A stretch of DNA of 33,906 bases from a virus (IMGVR_UViG_3300046167_000968:1-33906), one strand, 5' to 3'. Positions 1 through 7,871 are shown, counted from the stretch's first letter. Program-made: numbers and translations. The notes: a model not told the origin generated them from the sequence alone.

Positions 1-330
1 ATGTGGCAAATCGAAGTGAAATTGGCAAATAATTGGCAAATCGGAGGGGTTCCTTTTGCGATCATCAAACACTCGTTTGACATAATGAATCTAATCCACA
101 CACAGCGATCATGTCCGAGAATGAAACAGGTCCTGACGAGACGCAACTCGGAGGCCGTGGTCCGGAAGCACTATTTGAACCTCAAGACCGTGGAGGAAGC
201 TGATCAGTTTTGGAACATCGTGCCCGAGGGCGAAGCGCTGCCGAAGCTGAAGAAGAAGGACGGGCTGTTCGTGGAGAAGCCCGTGAAGAAGAAACAGACT
301 AAAAAGAAGGCGAAATGCGTGCGTGTCTGA
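1..330 (+). pseudogene. C-terminal remnant of a tyrosine recombinase (integrase)
   Basis: The 109-aa frame contains, at residues 48-75, the pattern NSEAVVRKHYLNL...EEADQFWNIVP. This matches the end of the catalytic domain of tyrosine recombinases, where the nucleophile tyrosine (here Y58, nt 172-174) lies in a 'KHY' context followed by an acidic helix and a 'W.I.P' tail. The Arg-His-Arg box that should lie upstream is absent, and residues 1-45 do not resemble a recombinase. The tail is lysine-rich. I read it as the 3' end of an integrase whose 5' part was lost or lies out of frame before the window. It may mark the left side of the integrated element. The family assignment rests on a short motif. 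Confidence 0.55.
4..43 (+). repeat. Three copies of TGGCAAAT
   Basis: TGGCAAAT occurs at 4-11, 23-30 and 34-41, the first and last extended to TGGCAAATCG. Short direct repeats beside an integrase remnant could be recombinase arm sites or a scar; this is inference only. Confidence 0.35.
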
Positions 331-504
331 TTCCGGTCTGATTGAACTCTAGATGAGGATTGTCGCTTTGTTCAGATGCAGGATTATCACTGTTGGATGC
401 TCTGAGCTATTTGCTATAGCCCGCCCCTAAAAAAGGTGCTGATCTTAAAAAAACTCCCGCTTTTTAGCATAGACAGTGATATAGTTCGTCAATACGTTAG
501 CACA

Positions 505-1698
505 ATGAAAATTCAGCTACCTCTTTTTGTTTTCGTCCTAGTATCTTACACATTCGCAGCGGCGCCCGAAGTTTCGAACATAACCGCCGTTCAAAGGTCG
601 GGAACCAAGCTAGTCGACATCTACTATGATGTGACGGATGCAGAAAACGATTCGCTCACCGTGGCGGTGCAACTTTCATCGAATGCGGGAAGCTCGTGGA
701 ATATCCCCGCGCGCACTTTAACGGGTGACGTGAATTTCAACGTCACACCGGGCACGGGCAATCATATCGTCTGGAACGCAGGAGCGGACTGGAACCGTAA
801 CTACACGACACAGGGAAAGGTTCGTATTCTTGCGGACGATGCGCCCACGACTCCCCCCATCGCTTCCATGGCTTTTGTGCCAGCGGGTTTCTCTAACCCC
901 GGCAAGGAGATCTACACCAGTGCCTTTTTCATGGATAAGACCGAAGTCAGCAAAGCTGAGTGGGATGTGGTTTACAGCTGGGCGATCACCAATGGCTACG
1001 TCTTTGACAATGCAGGGGCAGCAACGGCTTCCGATCACCCCGTAGTGAACATCAACTGGCACGATGCGGTGAAGTGGTGTAACGCGCGCAGCGAGAAGGA
1101 AAGCCTCACACCTTGCTACTATACGGATGCAGGAAAAACGGTCGTGTATCGATCGGGACTTAGCGCACTCGATAATAATTGGGTGGACTGGGATGCGGAT
1201 GGCTATCGTTTGCCGACGCGTGCGGAATGGTTGAAAGCCTATTGGGGTGGAAATGCGGGCAGTAACTTCTATCCATGGCCGAGCAGCGGGGGGAGTTACT
1301 CTGATCACATCAACGGAAGCTTCGGAAATTACAAGTATAGTGACGACCCCTGGGACGATAATGTTGCCAATCCTGATTTTGCATGGGAGACCACACCCGT
1401 GGGCTATTACGATGGAAATCAGACCCCAGTGGGGGTCGATATGGCCAATGGGTTTGGGCTCTATGATGTTTACGGAAACGTAAGTGAATGGTGCTGGGAT
1501 CGCTCTTTTAGCAATTGGTATTATGAGCCTGAAGCACAGGATGATAATTCCAAAGGTCCGAATAGTGGTCTTGGGCGGACTCGCTCAGCCTATGGACGCG
1601 ATTGGAATGACTATACTGGAGACTCTACTGGCAGTACTTACTTGAGCGATACTACGGTGTATACCACCCTAGGCTTCCGCACCGTTCGCAGCCACTAA
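505..1698 (+). CDS. Secreted SUMF1/FGE-sulfatase-domain protein
   Basis: This 397-aa protein starts at the ATG at 505, which gives a clean signal peptide (MKIQLPLFVFVLVSYTFAAA); the frame is open further upstream but without a sensible leader. Residues 21-112 form a beta-rich Ig/fibronectin-like domain (VDIYYDVTDAENDSLTV...). From about 120 to the end lies a SUMF1 (formylglycine-generating-enzyme-like, C-type-lectin fold) domain, shown by MAFVPAG, the EVSKAEWD segment, GNVSEWCWD near residue 324 and the terminal GFRTVR. Enzyme-type catalytic cysteines are not evident, so it is more likely a binding or structural protein than a sulfatase activator. It is probably exported. The next gene follows after 18 nt on the same strand, suggesting an operon. 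Confidence 0.85.
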   Translation: MKIQLPLFVFVLVSYTFAAAPEVSNITAVQRSGTKLVDIYYDVTDAENDSLTVAVQLSSNAGSSWNIPARTLTGDVNFNVTPGTGNHIVWNAGADWNRNYTTQGKVRILADDAPTTPPIASMAFVPAGFSNPGKEIYTSAFFMDKTEVSKAEWDVVYSWAITNGYVFDNAGAATASDHPVVNINWHDAVKWCNARSEKESLTPCYYTDAGKTVVYRSGLSALDNNWVDWDADGYRLPTRAEWLKAYWGGNAGSNFYPWPSSGGSYSDHINGSFGNYKYSDDPWDDNVANPDFAWETTPVGYYDGNQTPVGVDMANGFGLYDVYGNVSEWCWDRSFSNWYYEPEAQDDNSKGPNSGLGRTRSAYGRDWNDYTGDSTGSTYLSDTTVYTTLGFRTVRSH

Positions 1699-1716
1699 CC
1701 CTTAGAGCGCAGCTCC

Positions 1717-2613
1717 TTGAATAAGCGACGTAAAGTCAGCCTGGGTGTCTTGGGACTCACCCTTATTGCGGGGGCGGCGATCTATTACACGGGTGATCAA
1801 GGCAACTCGGTTGCGGTGTCGGGCACGTTTACGATTGATACACGTGATCTGGATTCAGTGGCGCGCCCACACACGCTACGCATCGCTCAGTCGGGGCAGT
1901 TTGTGATCGATACGCGAGACGACGATACAGTTGCGCGACCTTCAGTCTATCTATTGGGCCTCTCTGGTCTGTTTACAATTGATACCCGTGACGACGAAGA
2001 AGCGGCACGGCCTTCGTTGGCGCAATACGAGCTCTCCGGGCTCTTTACGATTGATACGACTGCAGATGGATCGAGTTATGTAACGTCCGGGACATTTACA
2101 ATAGATACGCGTGACCCCGATTCACTCACACGCCCCCTTACCCTACTGACTGCTGTCGGCGGCTTGTTTACGATCGATACCACTGACCCAACGCCGCTGG
2201 ATACGGATAATGACGGGCTGCCGAATGCTTGGGAGCTGGAATACTTTGACGACATCCATGCTGCTAATGGGAGTGCAGATACGGACGGCGACGGACTCTC
2301 CAATCGCTTAGAATTTCTTTATGGGCGTGATCCACTTGTGCCTGACAATTTTGGAATTATCGAGATACTCACAGAGACTCTCGGCAAAGGCACATTCGTG
2401 ATTGGCATTCGCTTGAATCCGGAGGCGCTTGGTGGTTTCAATATTATTCCGCAATACTCGAAGGGGCTCGATACTTGGAAAGAAGGCCTCTTCTATATTG
2501 AGCCCTACGGCATCCCCACGCAAAACACCGACGGCACCGAAACGCATTATTTCAAAGCCAAAGGACCCAAGCCCAAAAAAGCGTTTATGCGAATCGTGAT
2601 TACAGACGAGTAA
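1717..2613 (+). CDS. Secreted FTIDTRD-repeat protein with calcium-binding repeats
   Basis: This 298-aa protein needs a TTG start at 1717; no ATG is available near the 5' end, and this start places a basic-hydrophobic leader (NKRRKVSLGVLGLTLIAGAA) at the N-terminus. Residues 35-157 contain six copies of an SGxFTIDTxD unit, four of them followed by a short acidic stretch and (A/T)RP, spaced about 24 residues (starts near 35, 59, 83, 107, 124, 148). Residues 162-200 hold two thrombospondin-3/EF-like calcium motifs (DTDNDGLPNAWE, DTDGDGLSNRLE). The C-terminal part has an S.GLDTWKEG...YFKAKGP pattern related to the ends of the secreted proteins at 14911-17304 and 21032-22531. It lies 18 nt after the SUMF1 gene and probably works with it at the cell surface. 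The function is unknown. Confidence 0.75.
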   Translation: MNKRRKVSLGVLGLTLIAGAAIYYTGDQGNSVAVSGTFTIDTRDLDSVARPHTLRIAQSGQFVIDTRDDDTVARPSVYLLGLSGLFTIDTRDDEEAARPSLAQYELSGLFTIDTTADGSSYVTSGTFTIDTRDPDSLTRPLTLLTAVGGLFTIDTTDPTPLDTDNDGLPNAWELEYFDDIHAANGSADTDGDGLSNRLEFLYGRDPLVPDNFGIIEILTETLGKGTFVIGIRLNPEALGGFNIIPQYSKGLDTWKEGLFYIEPYGIPTQNTDGTETHYFKAKGPKPKKAFMRIVITDE

Positions 2614-2638
2614 AGGTTTGTTCGTTGTCTATGTTGTT

Positions 2639-2800
2639 TTATTTTCTGAGTTCTCTGCGAATCCGAAGGATCAAATAGACCAGCGTGGCTAGGCCGACTA
2701 GGATGCCGACTACGGTGTTGATGTGATCCAGGGCGACGGTGGCGCCGCCGCCGATCCATGCGGGGCGGAGGTCTAACAGACATTCGTATAGTTTCTTCAT
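2639..2800 (-). CDS. Small single-span membrane protein
   Basis: A 53-aa minus-strand frame opens with an ATG at 2800 and encodes MKKLYECLLDLRPAW, then IGGGATVALDHINTVVG and ILVGLATLVYLILRIRRELRK. One transmembrane helix (about residues 31-47) is followed by a basic tail, so the C-terminus is probably cytoplasmic. It is the last leftward gene of the element, downstream of a lipoprotein, the place where phages often keep holin or other lysis proteins. The length and topology would allow a small holin-like role, but nothing in the sequence proves it. Confidence 0.5.
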   Translation of the reverse strand: MKKLYECLLDLRPAWIGGGATVALDHINTVVGILVGLATLVYLILRIRRELRK

Positions 2801-3138
2801 GGTCTGTTAATGGCGAATGGGTGATGAATGATGGCGGATCTGGAAGCCAGGCCTCGCGGCCTTAGCGATCTAGGCCGGAGGCCGTAGCAATCTGAAAGGG
2901 AGAAAGCGGACGAAGGTCTGCCGGAGATGGCGCAGCAAACACTGAAATGCTGAAAATGGATGTGGGGCTCCCCTGCTAACCGCTTCCCCCTTCTCAGCCA
3001 TCACACTGTGAAAGGGAACGTTTGCTGAAGCTGCACGCTACGCATCCAGATCGATTGGTGATTTGGTCGGGGTTTGGTAGCAGCACTGCTGCGCAGTGAG
3101 TTGAAAGTTGGAATGTTGAAAGTTGAAAGTTGAAAGGT
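2801..3138. other. Intergenic stretch with dispersed and duplicated repeats, no gene
   Basis: No convincing reading frame is present. The stretch holds palindromic words around 2850-2890 (gcctcgcggcc ... ggccggaggc), GAAAGTTGAAAGTTGAAA-type tandem words at 3098-3137, and a copy of the 3' end of the lipoprotein gene: 3049-3077 repeats 3170-3195 (gat.ggtcgg.gtt). The tail copy suggests the gene end was duplicated or extended by slippage. Confidence 0.5.
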
Positions 3139-3678
3139 TTAGCTGGCGCTTTGCGCGGGTGGTTCCAGAGGGATCGGGGATTTGGTCGGAGTTGAATACC
3201 TCTCTAAGAGACGATGAATCTCGTGCTCGACTCTTAGAGCGTTCTGGTGGTCGCGGAGGGTCTTGGTTAGGCGGGCGTCGATCTGCTCGCCTTGTGGGGT
3301 CTGGTCGAGGATGTCGCGAAAGGTGTCGATGCCTTGCACTAGGCTGGCGGTCACCTTGTCGGCGGTTTGCTTTTTCCGGCCCATCCAGATCGCACCGAGG
3401 GCCAGTGCTCCGTTGAGGGCGAGGCTGGCCAAGGGTGCGGCGCCTGGGGCGGGGATGACTGCGGTGGCGGTGTCGATCAGGGGCTTGATCGATGGCTTGG
3501 GGCGGATCAGGCCGAGGGCTTCGGCTTCGGCGAGTGTGATGCCCTGCTCTTGTGCGACTTCGTCGTAAGGCACGGGCTCGTAGAAAGTGTCGCGGACGGT
3601 TTGGCAGCCTGACGTGGCGAGGATCGCCACGAATAGACTGATGGCTAATAGCGAATTGCGAAGTTGGGATAATTTCAT
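3139..3678 (-). CDS. Phage-associated lipoprotein
   Basis: This 179-aa protein has a basic start (MKLSQLRNS), a hydrophobic leader and a lipobox-like LATSGC ending at Cys25, so it is probably lipid-anchored. Residues 26-60 are acidic, residues 78-100 form a second hydrophobic stretch (APLASLALNGALALGAIWMG) and the rest is charged and helical. It lies just downstream of the group IIC intron and before the small membrane protein, so the pair sits where phage lysis or spanin genes are usual; that role is inference. The extreme C-terminus (KSPIPLEPPAQSAS) lies next to repeat DNA and may be a late addition. I do not recognise the family. Confidence 0.65.
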   Translation of the reverse strand: MKLSQLRNSLLAISLFVAILATSGCQTVRDTFYEPVPYDEVAQEQGITLAEAEALGLIRPKPSIKPLIDTATAVIPAPGAAPLASLALNGALALGAIWMGRKKQTADKVTASLVQGIDTFRDILDQTPQGEQIDARLTKTLRDHQNALRVEHEIHRLLERYSTPTKSPIPLEPPAQSAS

Positions 3679-3694
3679 GCCCTTATCTCAGGGC
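3679..3694. repeat. Small inverted repeat at the intron 3' exon
   Basis: GCCCTTATCTCAGGGC (arms GCCC/GGGC) lies exactly between the intron 3' end and the lipoprotein ATG. It could form a weak hairpin over the ribosome entry site. Confidence 0.35.
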
Positions 3695-3730
3695 ATCGAG
3701 TAGCCGGGGGCAGTTGCCCGCCCCAAGCTC

Positions 3731-3771
3731 TCACACCACCGGACGAACGGATCACGTATCACGGCGGTTCC
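3731..3771 (-). ncRNA. Group II intron domain V region
   Basis: The complementary blocks GGAACCGCCGTG and CGGTGGTGTGA flank a short variable stem, the expected catalytic domain V hairpin. The maturase stop codon lies inside it, so coding and ribozyme sequence overlap slightly. Confidence 0.75.
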
Positions 3772-5182
3772 GAAGATAGATTTCGGCTCTCATCAGTTCA
3801 AGCTGATCGTATACAGATAGGAGGTTCATTTTGGTGAAGACTTTGCGTGGCAGTGCTGCGTTCATATGCGAAGCTCCGCTGTTGAACCATGGCCCGCGTC
3901 CGTTGAAGCTACTTTTACGTGCACGTTCGGGGCGAAGCCCGAGCTGCACCAGTTTCTTGTAACGCGTGCGTGGACGTTTCCACTGTCGCCAGATCACACA
4001 CCGCAAGCGATGGCGTAGCCATTCGTCCAGTTCACGGGCGAAGGTTTTCGTCTGGCTCAGGCGGAAGTAGTTCGTCCATCCGCGCAGCACCGGGTTGAGC
4101 GTTTCTTGGATGAAGCGTTGCACGTTGCGCCCCCGTCCCTTGCGGAACAGTTGCTTGAGCTTCGATTTCATCTTTTGAGCGCTCTTAGCCGGGACTCGAA
4201 TACGCGGTTTCTTTCCACTGGTGAAGCTGTAGCCGAGGAAGACTCGACGATTGGGGCGATCCACCGCACTTTTGAGATGGTTCACCTTCAGCTTCAGTTT
4301 GTTTTCCAGATAAGTGGTGATGGACGCGAGCACGCGCTCGCCGCTGCGTTGAGTGGCAACGTAGATGTTGCAATCGTCAGCGTAACGGCAGAAGCAATGT
4401 CCACGCCGCTCCAGCTCCTTATCCAGGTCGTCCAATATTATATTGGACAGTAGTGGTGACAATGGGCCGCCTTGTGGCGTCCCTTTGTCCGTTGGTTCAG
4501 TTTGCCCGTTGATCATCACTCCGGCGTTCAGCCAAGAGCGGATCAGTTTGAGCATCGCTTTGTCTTTCACATGGCGACGCACTCGCGCCATCAGTAGGTC
4601 GTGGTTCACTTCGTCGAAGAAGCTCTTCAAGTCCAGATCCACTACCCAGTTTTTGCCTTCACTCTGATACTTTTGCGCCTGCGTTATCGCCTCGCCTGCG
4701 CTACGTCCGGGACGGAACCCGTAACTGTGAGCGCTGAAGTGAGGTTCAAACAAGGGGCTGAGTATCTGTAACGCCGCTTGTTGCAGCACACGGTCGAGGA
4801 TCGTCGGGACGCCCAGCTTGCGGATTCCGCCGCCAGGTTTCTTGATTTCCACACGCTTAACCGCGTCGGGACGATACGTCCCAGCGATCAATTGCGCTTC
4901 GATCGTTCCCAGGTGTGTGTTTAGATACGCCAGTGTGGCGTCCATATCACGTCCATCGATCCCTGCGCTGCCGCCATTGCGACGCACTTTCTTCCACGCG
5001 GCTTTTAGATTGCCGCGTTCGGTCATCTGTTCGATCAGGTTTTCTCTTTGAGCAACGCGGTTTTCTTCGTCCGATGGTGGAGTTGATACACCCATACGAG
5101 CCCGCCCCGGATTCCGTCCGGTTCTTCCCGAGTGGGCCTGACGAATGTTGTCGTCAGCTTCTGTATCCCTGTCCGTTCTCAT
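3752..5182 (-). CDS. ltrA: Group II intron reverse transcriptase/maturase
   Basis: The 476-aa protein has fingers-palm motifs in order: RKLGVPTILDRVLQQA (121-136), HSYGFRPGRSA (152-162), VVDLDLKSFFD (180-190) with the first catalytic aspartates, TPQGGPLSPLLSNI (235-248) and the active site YADD (267-270). The GIIM maturase domain follows (LNPVLRGWTNYFR, about 350 onward). There is no HNH endonuclease domain, as usual for class C introns, which use single-stranded targets near terminators. The start at 5182 is the longest choice; an internal Met at residue 30 (5095) is equally possible because homology begins near VSTPPSDEEN. The reading frame is intact. Confidence 0.95.
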   Translation of the reverse strand: MRTDRDTEADDNIRQAHSGRTGRNPGRARMGVSTPPSDEENRVAQRENLIEQMTERGNLKAAWKKVRRNGGSAGIDGRDMDATLAYLNTHLGTIEAQLIAGTYRPDAVKRVEIKKPGGGIRKLGVPTILDRVLQQAALQILSPLFEPHFSAHSYGFRPGRSAGEAITQAQKYQSEGKNWVVDLDLKSFFDEVNHDLLMARVRRHVKDKAMLKLIRSWLNAGVMINGQTEPTDKGTPQGGPLSPLLSNIILDDLDKELERRGHCFCRYADDCNIYVATQRSGERVLASITTYLENKLKLKVNHLKSAVDRPNRRVFLGYSFTSGKKPRIRVPAKSAQKMKSKLKQLFRKGRGRNVQRFIQETLNPVLRGWTNYFRLSQTKTFARELDEWLRHRLRCVIWRQWKRPRTRYKKLVQLGLRPERARKSSFNGRGPWFNSGASHMNAALPRKVFTKMNLLSVYDQLELMRAEIYLRNRRDT

Positions 5183-5615
5183 GGTCGCAGGCCTTGTTGT
5201 CGGTCTTCGGTTCGATCCTTCATCCGCGATCGAAACGGACTACTATGATCTCGGCTGACTTCTCCACCTTCCATCGTGATGCATCTCTGCAACACTAGTC
5301 CCTCGCGAGACAGAAGAGGAGACCTCCCCGGGTAATGCGCACCTGCCTTCACACTTATGCCTGCCGCATATACAACCACGCCTTCTGTGCAAGTTTTGGA
5401 CTTTAGAGTTCTGTGCCCCCTCATCCAACGTGACTGCCTAGTATACGGTTCCTGTTCGTCAGGCCAGTGTTTTGCCATAAGCTTCCTCCCCACGCACACC
5501 TCACGATGACGCAGTTGCCTTTCGGCTAACTCTTCCCCTTGCCGGGTGAGTAACAGACTTTTATCAGTTTTCATAATAATCACTGTCAAGCAGGTGCGCC
5601 CTGCCGGGCGCGCAC

Positions 5616-5643
5616 AAAAAAGGCCCTGACTAGCAGGGCCTTT
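5616..5643 (-). terminator. Intrinsic terminator, target of the group IIC intron
   Basis: On the minus strand GGCCCTG, a five-base loop and CAGGGCC are followed by TTTTTT. It ends the transcript of the two small secreted paralogues. The intron begins at the first base after the T-run. Confidence 0.85.
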
Positions 5644-5770
5644 CACGGGAATTCACTGAGTTTGACTGTCAGTTAATGGCGGATCGCTGATGGGAAAGTG
5701 GGAAGGTCAAAAAGTGGCAATGTGAATCTGACGGTGAGGTTTGGATACGGAGAGGCGCTTCGCTTGGACC

Positions 5771-5802
5771 GCTTATTTGCGCTGATATTGCGCTTATTGG
5801 AG
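5771..5802. repeat. Dispersed GCTTATTGGAG-type 3' element
   Basis: A GCTTATTTGCGC...CGCTTATTGGAG block lies about 45 nt past the stop of the 5847-6257 gene. Related blocks lie past the stops of the genes ending at 10929 and 12596. Confidence 0.45.
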
Positions 5803-5846
5803 GCTGATTCTGACACTGCAATAGCCTCTCCCTTAAATGCGCTCAA

Positions 5847-6257
5847 TCATTTCCCTCTCGTTGCAGTGTAGTTGCCCAGAGTTTGATACCACCTCTCATC
5901 CTTTGAAGAATAAACGCCCCAGGGCCGCTTTGTTTCCTTATTGATCCAAAGGTAGATAATATCAGTGAATCCCATTGACCTGATCTGCTTGCCTTCCGTG
6001 CCTTGCCATATGCGATCAGCAGCGGTCTTGACCTGATTCGCATTGGCTTTTCCTCTGTAGCTATAGACCAAGGTATCTATGGCATCAGCATGAAATACAT
6101 CATCCCAGATGACTCCGTTTTCGAGCTTTAGTGGTAGGCTGCTTGAAACTGCCATTTTGTGAGCCCAGTTCGTTCGTATCTGCTTATTCTCAATAGTGCT
6201 GCCAGCCTCACAACTTAGTATTCCGCTAATGAAAAGAATGATGTATATTTTAAACAT
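5847..6257 (-). CDS. Small secreted/lipoprotein-like protein, paralogue of the next upstream gene
   Basis: This 136-aa protein has a hydrophobic leader MFKIYIILFISGILSC that could end in a lipobox cysteine (C16). The mature part contains GVIWDDVFHADAIDTLVYSY, AADRIWQGTEG, SMGFTDIIYLW and GVYSSKDERWY. The neighbouring gene has the same framework (IADVFHA.ENDSLMYCY, AANRYWGSQDG, LGFRDTIYAY, GLYSCAEKKWY), so the two are tandem paralogues that have diverged. They are AT-richer than the capsid genes and end in a strong terminator, as expected of a cargo cassette. I do not recognise the family; a secreted or periplasmic role is likely. Confidence 0.7.
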   Translation of the reverse strand: MFKIYIILFISGILSCEAGSTIENKQIRTNWAHKMAVSSSLPLKLENGVIWDDVFHADAIDTLVYSYRGKANANQVKTAADRIWQGTEGKQIRSMGFTDIIYLWINKETKRPWGVYSSKDERWYQTLGNYTATRGK

Positions 6258-6299
6258 ATTGAGTGTTCGTTCAGTGTTATTCAGTCGACAATCTCAGAT

Positions 6300-6695
6300 T
6301 TATTTCAATCCGTGCGCCACACAGTAAGACGTAACACCAGAATACCATTTCTTTTCGGCGCAAGAATATAGACCATACTCTTTATCTCCCTCGCCGTAGG
6401 CATATATAGTATCGCGAAAACCTAACTTCCTCAGATCTATACCGTCTTGACTACCCCAATAGCGATTCGCCGCTTGAGCTACTGAAATACGATTAGGACG
6501 TCCTATATAGCAATACATCAAACTGTCGTTTTCTTTTGCGTGAAAAACGTCAGCGATTGTTACGTTTCCCATTTTCACGGGAACATGCAAATGTTCTTTG
6601 ATCGAACGTGCATATGCTGATCTGTATTCGTCATTATAAGAATATGCCGATGTGCCTAGCATAAGACTAACTAGAATGAGTGTTATGATTTTCAT
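6300..6695 (-). CDS. Small secreted protein, tandem paralogue
   Basis: This 131-aa protein has a signal peptide (MKIITLILVSLMLGTSAYS) without a lipobox, so it is probably released to the periplasm or outside. The conserved core matches the downstream gene: a VTIADVFHA block, a tyrosine-rich strand, AANRYWGS, LGFRDTIYAY and a final LYSCAEKKWY. Cysteines at the strand ends may form a disulfide that the paralogue lacks. The two genes are 42 nt apart and share the terminator at 5616-5643. The function is unknown. Confidence 0.7.
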   Translation of the reverse strand: MKIITLILVSLMLGTSAYSYNDEYRSAYARSIKEHLHVPVKMGNVTIADVFHAKENDSLMYCYIGRPNRISVAQAANRYWGSQDGIDLRKLGFRDTIYAYGEGDKEYGLYSCAEKKWYSGVTSYCVAHGLK

Positions 6696-7013
6696 ATTAT
6701 GTATCTGCTTTGGTGGTTACAGTTTCCCATGTTCGCATCACGAAGATGCCAATAGGCAGTTTTTAATGATTGATATAGGAATTGACGCGGGCCAGGTGTT
6801 TTTCGTCATTCTGCTTTTTAAGGAATAGCAGGATGCCCGCCCACTGGTTTAGATTGAAAAGAGTAGTTGAGGATATGTCTTGTTGCTTCGCCGCATTTGT
6901 CGATAAAATCAACTTCGATGGCGTGCGCCTATATCAGGGTAAAAATTAAAGCCTGCCGCGCAAGAAGACAAACTAGTCCTTTAGGACTAGTTATCAAACG
7001 CTTTTCATGCTCC
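6696..7013. other. Intergenic stretch with a gene fragment and a palindrome
   Basis: No complete gene is visible. On the minus strand a 38-codon fragment ending at 6818 reads AHAIEVDFIDKCGEATRHI...; it is bounded by an upstream stop and has no start, and may be the end of a lost gene. A near-perfect palindrome lies at 6971-6992. Confidence 0.35.
6971..6992. repeat. Palindrome AACTAGTCCT-TT-AGGACTAGTT
   Basis: Ten-base perfect arms are separated by two bases, 22 nt before the end of the AP2 gene in map terms, so 3' of it in transcription. It has no T-run on the minus strand, so it is a possible operator or weak terminator of the AP2 transcript. Confidence 0.5.
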
Positions 7014-7511
7014 CTACGCCTGCTCGCGCCTGCGGCGTTCTCCGGCTAGTTTGCGGTAGAAGTCTTTGCCGTGGATTTCACGCATGCGGGCGCGGCGGAA
7101 GTCGACGGCCAGTTTGAAGGCTTTCTTCTCGCCATATTTCTTAATGGAAAAGCTGGTGCACTTCTGAACGCCTGGTTCCGGACGCCAACTGACAGAGTAA
7201 TTATCATGTCTGGTGCCGTTGGGGCCCTTCTACACGGTGCGTGAGACGCCGAGCTCGCCGGTGGAGTTGCGGCTGTCACTGACGACGATCCGGCGACGAC
7301 GTGGTTTCTTGGGGATCAGCTCGAGTTCTTCATTCAGTTCGTCGCGGTATGCCTTGGCCATTTTCAGGGCTTTGGCTTTGCCGCCTATCTTACGATCGCT
7401 GAAGAGCTTTGAGTATGTCTTGCCGTTGCGGTAACCGCGAACGAACCATCCATGTGTTGAGCCTGAGTCGATTCGGGATATCCCTGTCATTGCTGTCTTT
7501 TTTCTAGCCAT
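7014..7511 (-). pseudogene. Two-domain AP2-type DNA-binding protein, interrupted by an in-frame amber codon
   Basis: The first 93 codons encode a basic protein with an AP2-like block (GISRIDS..HGWFVRGYRNGKTYSKLFSD...AYRDEL). After SRTV a TAG stop lies at 7230-7232. The same frame continues past it without another stop for 71 codons (KGPNG.RHDNYSVSW...KKYGEKKAFKLAVDFRRARM) to a TAG at 7014-7016. That second part reads as the second AP2-like half normal for such phage proteins. The full length would be 165 codons. Either one nonsense mutation has truncated the gene, or amber is sometimes read through. AP2 proteins of this type are found in phages and near mobile introns. Transcription is leftward like its neighbours. 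Confidence 0.7.
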
Positions 7512-7791
7512 GGCTGTATTCCGTAAGTTTTTTGACTAGCTGTAAAGGGATTAGATAGGGAAGGATGCGGAAGGTTGCGGAAAGAAGCGGAAGGGAGAGG
7601 TGAAAAGCTGAAAAACTGAAAGCTGAAATGCGGAAAGGTGCGCTGCGTTGCAGAGAGTTGTTGGTTGGGGCGGTGTGGCACTGATTGCTTTTCGAAAGGG
7701 TTTGGACATCCAGCACCCCGATCAGCGAACCGAGTATGTGGCCTCGGCGCTGAAGTCGATTGAGGCCGCACTAAACAGCTGTGCGTCCTAA

Positions 7792-7823
7792 TACGAAAAA
7801 GCCCGCAGGGGGCTGCGGGCTTC
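7792..7823. repeat. Left copy of the 32-nt hairpin repeat flanking the protease cargo
   Basis: It matches 9440-9471 at 30 of 32 positions in direct orientation and contains the terminator stem GCCCGCAG/CTGCGGGC. Confidence 0.75.
7796..7822 (-). terminator. Intrinsic terminator after the protease gene
   Basis: On the minus strand the stem GCCCGCAG-CCCC-CTGCGGGC is followed by TTTTT. It lies 50 nt past the stop of the protease gene. Confidence 0.8.
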
Positions 7824-7871
7824 TGCGAAAAATACTCAAAGGTAGATTACCTACCTAAAAATATGCCACAA

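Larger units (their letters stand above)
3695..5615 (-). mobile_element. Group IIC (bacterial class C) intron
   Basis: The intron is about 1.92 kb. Its 5' end on the minus strand reads GTGCGCGCCC at 5615, directly after the T-run of an intrinsic terminator. Its 3' end reads CTACTCGAT at 3703-3695. Domain V/VI at 3700-3771 shows GGAACCGCCGTG...CGGTGGTGTGAGAG, as in class C introns. The maturase is encoded in domain IV. Insertion just behind a terminator hairpin is the known target habit of this class. The boundaries, ribozyme core and intact reverse transcriptase suggest it can still move. Confidence 0.9.
7512..7871. other. Repeat-rich spacer with terminator
   Basis: From 7560 to 7640 the sequence is built of GCGGAAGG and GAAAAGCTGAAAAACTGAAAG-type words. 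A plus-strand frame of 38 codons (7675-7791, GTG start, ...DIQHPDQRTEYVASALKS...) looks protein-like but is too short to call. A terminator follows at 7796-7822. Confidence 0.45.

Noticed and set aside
718-1308. 196-codon minus-strand frame opposite the SUMF1 gene
   Set aside because: Shadow of a clear coding gene with signal peptide and domain motifs on the plus strand.
2547-2783. 78-codon minus-strand frame overlapping the end of the FTIDTRD gene
   Set aside because: Arg/His-rich and out of frame with the better 53-aa membrane-protein frame (2639-2800) on the same strand.
505-5182. Possible diversity-generating retroelement: a C-type-lectin-fold (SUMF1) protein near a reverse transcriptase
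   Set aside because: The reverse transcriptase has group II motifs (TPQGGPLSPLLSNI, GIIM domain) and sits inside a recognisable class C intron. No template/variable repeat pair with adenine-biased differences was seen.
7675-7791. 38-codon plus-strand frame (DIQHPDQRTEYVASALKS)
   Set aside because: Protein-like in composition but too short, with no ribosome site and in a repeat-rich spacer; noted under the spacer only.
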